Source: CAIJXB01 sp964455905
GTDB lineage: Bacteria; Chlamydiota; Chlamydiia; Chlamydiales; Rhabdochlamydiaceae
Reading direction: 5' to 3'
Assembly: GCA_964455905.1 (NCBI GenBank)
Contig: CAYVYN010000003.1
Span: 1-64,000 of the forward strand
Length of the DNA stretch: 64,000 nucleotides
Shown: positions 28,508 to 35,600 of the stretch, in pieces
How the letters are laid out: the number at the start of each line of letters is the position of its first letter
How positions within the stretch are numbered: the stretch's first letter is position 1
Translations under genes and position numbers: made by a program
Notes under the pieces: generated by a model
The model's input: only the letters and a program-made list of their open reading frames with translations
What the model was told of the DNA's origin: nothing
Databases searched by the model: none

Positions 28508-28542
28508 TACAAGACCGAGAAGGTGTGCTCCTCGGTCTTGTA
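28508..28542 (-). terminator. Hairpin terminator of the hrcA-grpE-dnaK operon
   Basis: A 12-bp perfect stem (28508-28519 with 28531-28542, core AAGACCGAG/CTCGGTCTT) and 11-nt loop lies 33 nt past the dnaK stop. The T run on the minus strand is short (TTTAT), so termination may be partial. Confidence 0.65.
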
Positions 28543-28574
28543 AATTATTTTTCAGTAGCTCTATTTACAATAGA

Positions 28575-30467
28575 TTACTTATTGTCCTCATCGAGGATTT
28601 CAACTTCAGCTTCTTCCATTTCAGGCTTGCCTTGAGGTTGTGCTGCAGGTCCTGCCCCGGGAGCTCCTTGCCCTTGCATAGCTTCGCCAATTTTTTGCAT
28701 GTGCTCATTTAGCTCGTCTTTTGTAGAGCGAATAAGAGCGCTGTTGGTTCCTTCAAGAGCTTTTTTGACAGCGTCGACTTTAGCTTGTACATCATCAACA
28801 ACGTTTTGTGGTAGTTTGTCTTTGAAGTCTTTAAGAGCTTTTTCAGCGCGGAAAGCTAGGGAATCTGCTTCATTACGAAGTTCGACTTCTTCTTGCTTTT
28901 GCTTGTCTTCTTCTGCGTGATCTTCCGCGTCTTTTAACATACGCTTAATTTCACTTTCGGAAAGGCCCGATTTCGCTTCGATACGAATCTTTTGCTCTTT
29001 ACCTGTTTGGACGTCTTTAGCAGAAACATGGAGAATTCCATCCGCATCAATGTCAAAGGCTACTTCGATTTGAGGCGTGCCTCTTGGCGCAGGAGGAATA
29101 TCTGTTAAGTCAAAACGGCCTATCTCTTTGTTGTCTTTAGCCATCTTACGCTCTCCTTGGAGAACCACGATTGTTACTGCTGGTTGGTTATCTGCAGCTG
29201 TTGAAAAGACTTGTTTTTTTTGTGTCGGGATTGTTGTATTACGTTCTACAACAGGAGTTAATACTCCACCGTAGGTTTCAATTCCTAAAGTAAGAGGGAT
29301 AACATCAAGCAGAAGAACGTCTTTCACGTCGCCAGACAACACAGCCCCTTGAATTGCAGCGCCAATTGCGACCACTTCATCAGGGTTAACACCTTTATGC
29401 GGCTCTTTTCCGAAGATTTCTTTTACCTTTTTTTCTACAGCAGGCATACGACTCATTCCGCCAACTAAGATGATTTCGTCAATTTGATCTTTTGATAGAC
29501 GAGAATCTTTTAATGCTTTTAAGCAAGGCTCTACTGTTCTTTCTATAAGGTCGTGCGCTAGACTTTCTAGTTTTGCTCTAGTGAGAGTTAACGCTAGATG
29601 TTTAGGTCCTGTGGCATCCATTGTAATAAATGGTTGATTGATTTCTGTTGTCTGTGTTCCAGAGAGCTCGATTTTTGCTTTTTCAGCAGCATCACGAAGT
29701 CTTTGAAGAGCCATTTTGTCTTTGCTTAAATCAATGCTTGTCTCTTTTTTAAACTCATCAAGCATCCAGTGAAGGATTGCATTATCAAAGTCATCGCCGC
29801 CAAGGTGAGTGTCTCCATTTGTTGCAAGCACTTCAAAGACCCCATCTCCGATTTCTAGAACGGAAATATCAAACGTTCCGCCCCCAAGGTCAAACACGGC
29901 AATTTTCTTGTCTTGTTGTTTGTCAAGTCCATAGGCAAGAGCAGCTGCAGTAGGCTCAGGGATGATTCTTTTTACGTCAAGTCCTGCAATTCGCCCAGCA
30001 TCTTTTGTAGACTGTCTTTGAGAGTCGTTAAAGTAGGCAGGAACTGTAATTACAGCTTCTGTAATTTTTTCTCCTAAATAGGCTTCAGCTGTTTCTTTCA
30101 TTTTAAGAAGAACTTGAGCTCCAACTTCTTCAGGTGTCATCATTTGGCCATCTACTTCAAATACCGCATCACCATTTGCATTAGCGCAAACTTTGTAGGG
30201 GACAGTTTGTGTTTCGGATTTCACTTCTGCGAACTTACGACCGATGAAGCGTTTTGCTGAGTAGATTGTTTTTTCTGGGTTAGTTACAGATTGTCTTTTC
30301 GCAGGAATTCCTACTAGTCTTTCTCCGCCTTTATAGGATACGACAGAAGGTGTTGTACGTGTGCCTTCTGCTGTCGCAATTACCTTAGGAACTCCGCCTT
30401 CCATGATAGCAACGCAAGAGTTTGTGGTTCCTAGGTCAATTCCAATGATTTTGCTTTTTTTTGACAT
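28575..30467 (-). CDS. dnaK: Chaperone protein DnaK (Hsp70)
   Basis: 630 aa. ATPase domain starts with IIGIDLGTTNSCVA; phosphate loop IAVFDLGGGTFDISVLE and adenosine motif ILVGGMSRMPAVE follow; then the substrate-binding domain and helical lid, ending in the EEAEVEILDEDNK tail expected for GrpE/DnaJ-cooperating DnaK. ATP-driven folding of cytoplasmic proteins. Last gene of the HrcA-controlled operon, 22 nt after grpE. Confidence 0.98.
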   Translation of the reverse strand: MSKKSKIIGIDLGTTNSCVAIMEGGVPKVIATAEGTRTTPSVVSYKGGERLVGIPAKRQSVTNPEKTIYSAKRFIGRKFAEVKSETQTVPYKVCANANGDAVFEVDGQMMTPEEVGAQVLLKMKETAEAYLGEKITEAVITVPAYFNDSQRQSTKDAGRIAGLDVKRIIPEPTAAALAYGLDKQQDKKIAVFDLGGGTFDISVLEIGDGVFEVLATNGDTHLGGDDFDNAILHWMLDEFKKETSIDLSKDKMALQRLRDAAEKAKIELSGTQTTEINQPFITMDATGPKHLALTLTRAKLESLAHDLIERTVEPCLKALKDSRLSKDQIDEIILVGGMSRMPAVEKKVKEIFGKEPHKGVNPDEVVAIGAAIQGAVLSGDVKDVLLLDVIPLTLGIETYGGVLTPVVERNTTIPTQKKQVFSTAADNQPAVTIVVLQGERKMAKDNKEIGRFDLTDIPPAPRGTPQIEVAFDIDADGILHVSAKDVQTGKEQKIRIEAKSGLSESEIKRMLKDAEDHAEEDKQKQEEVELRNEADSLAFRAEKALKDFKDKLPQNVVDDVQAKVDAVKKALEGTNSALIRSTKDELNEHMQKIGEAMQGQGAPGAGPAAQPQGKPEMEEAEVEILDEDNK

Positions 30468-30489
30468 ATGTTTTCCTTAGGTTAATGAT

Positions 30490-31038
30490 TTAATTTTGTG
30501 TTGTTTCTTCTTGAGCTTTAGGTTTTTTAGCTACTTTCACTCTTGCAGGGCGAATGGTGCGATGAGCGCTTTTGTAGCCTTTGCTATACTCTTGTAAAAT
30601 TTCCCCTTCTTGGATGAGGTCTGATTCTTCTGTTTCAACAGCTTCGTGAAGATGTGGGTCAAAAAGTGTTCCTGTTGCGTGGAATGGTGTAATGCCGTTA
30701 TTAGAAAGAGCTTCTTTAAACTGTCCTAGGATCATTTGAAACCCTTTTGCCCAGTTAGCTGTTTCATCGGACATTTGGCTTGTAAAGCTTAGCGCCATTT
30801 CGAAGTTGTCTATAGGAGATAAAAACTCTAGGATGGCATTTTCTGTAGAAAAGCGCATCATGTCGACTTTTTCTTTTTGCAGTCTTTTTCGAGTGTTTTC
30901 TGATTCTGCTAAAAGTCTTAGGTATTTATCTTTGTATTCTTGTAGCTCAGATTCCACGGTTTTTTCTGTTGTAGCTTGGCTTTCTTTCATTTCTACTACG
31001 TCTTCTCCGGGAGTTTGGTCTTGTGTTTCTTCTGTCAT
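30490..31038 (-). CDS. grpE: GrpE nucleotide exchange factor
   Basis: 182 aa. Acidic N-terminal tail, long coiled coil (about 30-75, with ESENTRKRLQKEK), then the beta domain with the family signature ending in DPHLHEAVET and TIRPARVKVAK. Releases ADP from DnaK. The ATG overlaps the hrcA stop (ATGA), implying translational coupling. Confidence 0.96.
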   Translation of the reverse strand: MTEETQDQTPGEDVVEMKESQATTEKTVESELQEYKDKYLRLLAESENTRKRLQKEKVDMMRFSTENAILEFLSPIDNFEMALSFTSQMSDETANWAKGFQMILGQFKEALSNNGITPFHATGTLFDPHLHEAVETEESDLIQEGEILQEYSKGYKSAHRTIRPARVKVAKKPKAQEETTQN

Positions 31039-32201
31039 TGCGTCTTTCCTTGTGTTTGATCTTCTAAAAGTAAGTCACTGCCTGGCTCTGAGAGCAGGGT
31101 TGTTTGTTTTCTGTAATCTAATTGTCCTGCTTGAGGCTCTCTGTAGCTGATTTTAAATTTATATAAGCTCTTTGTTAACGAGGTGCTCAGTAGCTCAGAG
31201 ACTGTTTTTAAAAGAGCAAAGAGTTTTTTGTAGGGAGCTCTTGCGGGACAAAGTATCGCAATGCTGCCGACTAAGGTTTGATGGATGTAGTACGGAATTG
31301 CTAAAATAGCACTTGCGTTTGCTGAGGGAGAAAAAGCAGATAGCTCGTCTCCTATCCAAAAAGTGAGCTCTTTTTTCTTGTTACATTCAGCTAAAAGGGT
31401 TCTTAGCGTGTTGTCGTTTTCGAAAAGAGCAAGCCCCCCCGCTAAGCTAGAAGCATCGTTAAAATCAGGGTAACTAAGCATTTTAGCAAATCCGGTTTTC
31501 AGGATCTCGCTAGAAGAAAACGTAGAGTAATTCATGATATGACGAAGCATCGCTTCGTTATATAGGGTAAGTCCAATTTTTTCTTCTTCGGGGCTGATGT
31601 CTACTTTGTTTGTTCCTGTTAACTTCCAGTGGAAGAATTTTTCAATTCTTTTTAAGGAAAATGTGCTGAGTTTTTTTTCTGTTAGAAGGATTTCGCTGCG
31701 AATCGTTCCAAAGTCGGTAATCAAAATGCAAAGGATTCTATGGGTGTCGATGGATACAAGTTTGATGTCGATGATGAAGTCTTGATCAAACCGCGGCGAA
31801 GAGAGGAAGACGGCGCCCTGTGAGAGCATAGAGAGCGTTTCGGCTGTTTGTTGAAGGTGTAGGTGGACTTCTCTTGTTTCTTTATCTAGCAATTGAGTGA
31901 TATGTAGTTTTTCTTGTTCAGTTAGTTCTGCGGTAGGAGAAACGGTGCTTGCATACGTTTTATAGGCTAGATTTGTGGGGGTCCTTCCTCCAGAAGTGTG
32001 GTGTTGTTTTAAAAAGCCACCTTCTTCTAGTTTTGCAAAGTAGTTCCTAAGTGTTGCCGGACTAAGAGAGTCAAAGCCGTTTTCTTTTAGAGTTTGAGAT
32101 CCCACAGGCTTGCCTGTTTGTAGGTAGAGTTCTACAAGGCCTATAAGAACGCTTTGTTCTCTTTCTTCTTTGCTCGGTTTTTTAGAGGAGAAGGTTTTCA
32201 C
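31035..32201 (-). CDS. hrcA: Heat-inducible transcription repressor HrcA
   Basis: 388 aa: winged-helix DNA-binding domain (residues about 1-85, SLSPATLRNYFAKLEEGGFLKQHHTSGGRTPT), GAF-like middle domain, dimerisation region, and a C-terminal extension of about 40 residues (YREPQAGQLDYRKQ...) of the kind seen in chlamydial HrcA but not in Bacillus. GTG start at 32201 with AAGGAAAG upstream, a sequence that lies within the CIRCE operator. Represses its own operon and is expected to need a chaperone for activity. In Chlamydia proS lies directly upstream; here a giant repeat protein gene does. Confidence 0.96.
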   Translation of the reverse strand: MKTFSSKKPSKEEREQSVLIGLVELYLQTGKPVGSQTLKENGFDSLSPATLRNYFAKLEEGGFLKQHHTSGGRTPTNLAYKTYASTVSPTAELTEQEKLHITQLLDKETREVHLHLQQTAETLSMLSQGAVFLSSPRFDQDFIIDIKLVSIDTHRILCILITDFGTIRSEILLTEKKLSTFSLKRIEKFFHWKLTGTNKVDISPEEEKIGLTLYNEAMLRHIMNYSTFSSSEILKTGFAKMLSYPDFNDASSLAGGLALFENDNTLRTLLAECNKKKELTFWIGDELSAFSPSANASAILAIPYYIHQTLVGSIAILCPARAPYKKLFALLKTVSELLSTSLTKSLYKFKISYREPQAGQLDYRKQTTLLSEPGSDLLLEDQTQGKTQ

Positions 32202-32202
32202 G

Positions 32203-32229
32203 TTAGCGCTTTCCTTGGTTAAGTGCTAT
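32203..32229 (-). promoter_or_regulatory. CIRCE operator of hrcA-grpE-dnaK
   Basis: TTAGCGCTT (32203-32211), 9-nt spacer, AAGTGCTAT (32221-32229), against consensus TTAGCACTC-N9-GAGTGCTAA. It begins one base upstream of the GTG start and includes the Shine-Dalgarno, so HrcA binding or the RNA hairpin could also affect translation. Confidence 0.85.
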
Positions 32230-32246
32230 TTTTCTCTGTAACAGTC

Positions 32247-32275
32247 ATGGTATCAAAAATTGGGTAAAATGGCAA
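32247..32275 (-). promoter_or_regulatory. Probable promoter of hrcA operon
   Basis: On the minus strand TTGCCA (32270-32275), 17-nt spacer, TACCAT (32247-32252). The start of transcription would fall near 32240, just before CIRCE, the arrangement known for HrcA-controlled operons. Confidence 0.5.
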
Positions 32276-32282
32276 TCATAAT

Positions 32283-32309
32283 TTAGCACTTAAATAAGAT
32301 GATTGCTTG
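32283..32309. promoter_or_regulatory. Second, degenerate CIRCE-like element
   Basis: TTAGCACTT (32283-32291), 9-nt spacer, GATTGCTTG (32301-32309). The left arm matches CIRCE at 8/9, the right arm at 6/9. It lies upstream of the -35 of the hrcA promoter, so it could be an auxiliary HrcA site or touch the divergent gene. Confidence 0.4.
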
Positions 32310-32617
32310 TTTTTTTTGTATGTGATTGTTTTTTAGAGTGTTGCATGGATTTTTTTCTTTCTGGTTTTTCTTGGCCTGGAATTGTTGTTGGTTTGTTTTT
32401 GTATTTTAAAATACAAGATATTAATTATCTCGTTGAACTTTGAATTTACTTAAATTATTTTTTTGTTTATTAATCAAGAATGCGGTGATTGTTTTTTGAT
32501 GTTCAATCTTTATGCGAGAGTGGATCTTAATTTGACTTTTGCTAGAAGAAGCCTTGTTTGTGTCGCTTATTGAGTATAGGCCCTAAGGGCTGATTAAAGG
32601 GGGATGGTGTTTTAATA
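32310..32617. other. AT-rich leader region between hrcA and protein B
   Basis: About 300 bp with no gene. It must hold the promoter of the plus-strand giant gene; TTGACT at about 32532 and TATAGG near 32575 are possible elements but not properly spaced with each other. A short GCCCTAAGGGC palindrome lies near 32580. Confidence 0.4.
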
Positions 32618-32680
32618 ATGGCTTTTCGTCGATTTTTTTGCTTTGCATTCCCGGCGGCTTCTTTTAGGGTGCTCGGATGA
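32618..32680 (+). CDS. Possible 20-codon leader peptide of protein B
   Basis: ATG at 32618 with AAGGGGGATGG upstream encodes a 20-residue hydrophobic/basic peptide (MAFRRFFCF...) whose TGA overlaps the ATG of the giant gene (ATGA). It may be a coupled leader that raises initiation of the long gene. Chance occurrence in non-coding DNA is possible. Confidence 0.3.
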   Translation: MAFRRFFCFAFPAASFRVLG

Positions 32681-35600
32681 ATCCGTTAAGGCAGGATATA
32701 ACTTTATTATCGGAGCAAATTGCTAGTAAAGAGGGGTATCTACCTGCTTTGGACTATAGGATTTGTCAAACCCTTGAAAGGATAGCTCAACATCAACTTA
32801 AAGAGTTTTCTCCAGATGATATCAGGCAGTGTCAAACTCTTTATCATAAAGCGATTAAAGTAGTTTCTTTGGAAGAACCCTCCCTTGGAAGTTTTTTTCA
32901 AAGTGTTTTAGCGGGCGGGGGGCTATTTAGAAAGGCTTCTTTAGAAAATTTTCGAAAAGCTATCTATTCTCAAGAAGCATTAAGTTCTGTATTTGAAGAT
33001 GTGGAAAGTTTTTTTGCGGAGGATGGCATTCAGGTCTTTTTAGACGCCATTAACGGATTGGATGAACAAGAGAGCGTTGAGTTGGTTGAAAAACTAAAGT
33101 CAGCTTTTTTTTCTGTTTTTCCACGTTGTAAAATAAGTGATGTTAAAAAAATTCAAGAGAGTCTTCCCAAGGTTTATAAGGACTCTATATCGATTGAATT
33201 TAGAAGAAAATATCTAAGGACTCCTTATGGTGAAGATGTTTCTACAGCAGAGCGGTTAGCTGTGTTTACGTATCTGTCGATTTCTGAGGATTTTACTCTC
33301 CACGATTTGGCTGCTTTTGCCGGTCAAATGATGGGTGGAGGTCTTCTAGATCCTTTTGTCGCAGTAAACGATGAAAGGAGCTGCGCTTTATTTGTTTTTT
33401 CTAGTTGTTTGGAAAAACTGAAAGCATTTACTTCCGATTGGAGAATCTATCAGAAAGAGTTTGAGCAGGTTGATTTAGCGCTTCGGCCTTTTTTTACCCA
33501 TTTATATTATAAAGATAAATCGGATGCTTCATTGCTTTTAAATTTATATATGGAAGCCATTCCTTTGGAAATTGTAGCTGACTTTTCCAAAGAATTTCCA
33601 ACTGAGCAGAAAGAGGATTTTATTCTAAAGGCAATAGAGTGTGTGGGGAGCGACCCTAAGTATCAAAGTTCAGATTTGTATCAAAGCCTTTGGGATTTGA
33701 TACACACGTTGCCATTTAAAAATGCAAGAGCCTTAGAGAGTGCATATTTGACAAGTATGCCCCCCCTTATTTTAGCTAAATTCTATGAATCAATTCCCTT
33801 TTTCCATGACGAAAAAAAATTTATAGAAAATGGCATAGAGGGATTGGCGGTTTCTTCACGGTATGCAGATTCGAACTTTCACACTAGGGTTTGGGATAAA
33901 ATTCAAGCTTTAGATAATCCATCAGATAAGGCCCATTTTTTTGATTTGTATATCGATCGTGTTCCTCTTCATTTGATTTCTCAAATAGACCCTCGAGAGT
34001 TTGGCGAAGTATCTCCAGAGGCTGCTTGCCGATTGATTGAGCGGACTTTCTCTTGTTTTAAAGATTCTTCTTCTGTTCTGCCTGCTTCTTTAGGTAAATT
34101 AGTGTTGGTCCTCTTAGACAGCATAGAAGAAAACTTAGATTACCTAGCCAAATATAACCAATTTATAAGTAAGTATATTGAAATTGCTCCTACTTTACTC
34201 GTTGCGGTTTGGGATTTTTCAAAAATGGCTTTGTCTGCTCCTCATTCTGAAAAACTTGTAAGAAGTTGTATCGAGTGCATAAAAGAAAAACCTGAACGAT
34301 TTAAAGAGCTACCCTCTTTGTGGCATCTAAAAGTCTTGAGATTTCTGGGGTCGAATCGACTTGAATTAAAAAAAGAATATGTCGATTGTTTATCAAATGA
34401 ATTGCTCTTACAGCTCCCTAGCTATGAGTTGAGAACATCTTTATTTTTTGACCGTCACGAGGTGCTTGTTAAAGAAGGGATTGATATACTAAAAAAGCAG
34501 CGTCAAGAGTTTATTCTTTTGGAGAAAGCTTCTTTGGTTTTGACTGTTTGGGATCTTATAAAAGATCTAGAGGATCCTTTAAAAATAGAATTAATAGAAA
34601 AATTCATGAGGGAAGTTCCTCTTTATCTATTAGTTACATTGCCTATAGATGAGGTTAAAAAGTTTTATTTGCCAACGCAACAAGAGAATTGTATTGGAAG
34701 AGTTTTATCTTTTTTGAGGGGCTGCAATCTTGACCACGTTCCGAATCGAGTTTTTTCCCAAGTAGCTTCTTTTATCACTGGGATTGAGGGCCCAAATAAA
34801 ATGGTGTTCCTTGAGGACTATCTAGAAATCGCGCCATTTCAAGCGATTGTTGGGTGTCGGCTAGAGAACTTATTACTTTTAGCAGATTCTTCAAAGGGAA
34901 AGTTTCTGCGTAAGATAGTAGAGGGCAATTGGGGGAAATGGCTGGATATTAACCCACAGGATATTTCGGACCTCATAGGATCTATAAAAGATGGATCTTT
35001 GAGAGGGGATTTAAAAGCTCTTTATAATTTTAAAGTTCCCGAAGAGGCTCTAGAAACATTTTTTACGACAAAAATATTTTCTGCATTTTCTACAAAAAGA
35101 AAAGTCGATTATGTAAAAAATGTGGTTGAGATCATAAAAAGTCGAGAGCAGTTGTCTATTAGGCCTTTGGTTTTAAAAGTGTTAGAGGTTCTAGGTAGCA
35201 TCGAAGAACCCTCGAAATCAGAATTAATTCAAGTGCTCGATGAAGAGTTGGGGCCAACTTTCTTAGTGTCTGTTTTTTTAGAAAAATTTTCTCAAGATAC
35301 TCCTATTGATCTCCTACGAAATTTAATAGATGTTTTAAAAGGTAGAGACTCCGGAGACGCTTGTTTAGATGCCTTTGTATCTATTTTCGATAAAATAAGT
35401 TTGTTCAATTATTATACTGTTGAGGTGAATGCTTTTTATCGGGAGTTTATTGCGTCAACGGCTGAAGGGAATTTACCTGGGGTGTTACTACGGATTATTA
35501 AAGAAAAAGGGCTAATCCCTTTGGGAATAGTTTCAAGGATGACTTCAAAAGCAAAAGAAATGTTTTTTCAGTTGTTGGGGGTCAACTTGACCATGAACCT

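Noticed and set aside
28361..28543. 60-codon plus-strand frame before dnaK
   Set aside because: Starts with GTG without Shine-Dalgarno and its end is simply the dnaK terminator hairpin.
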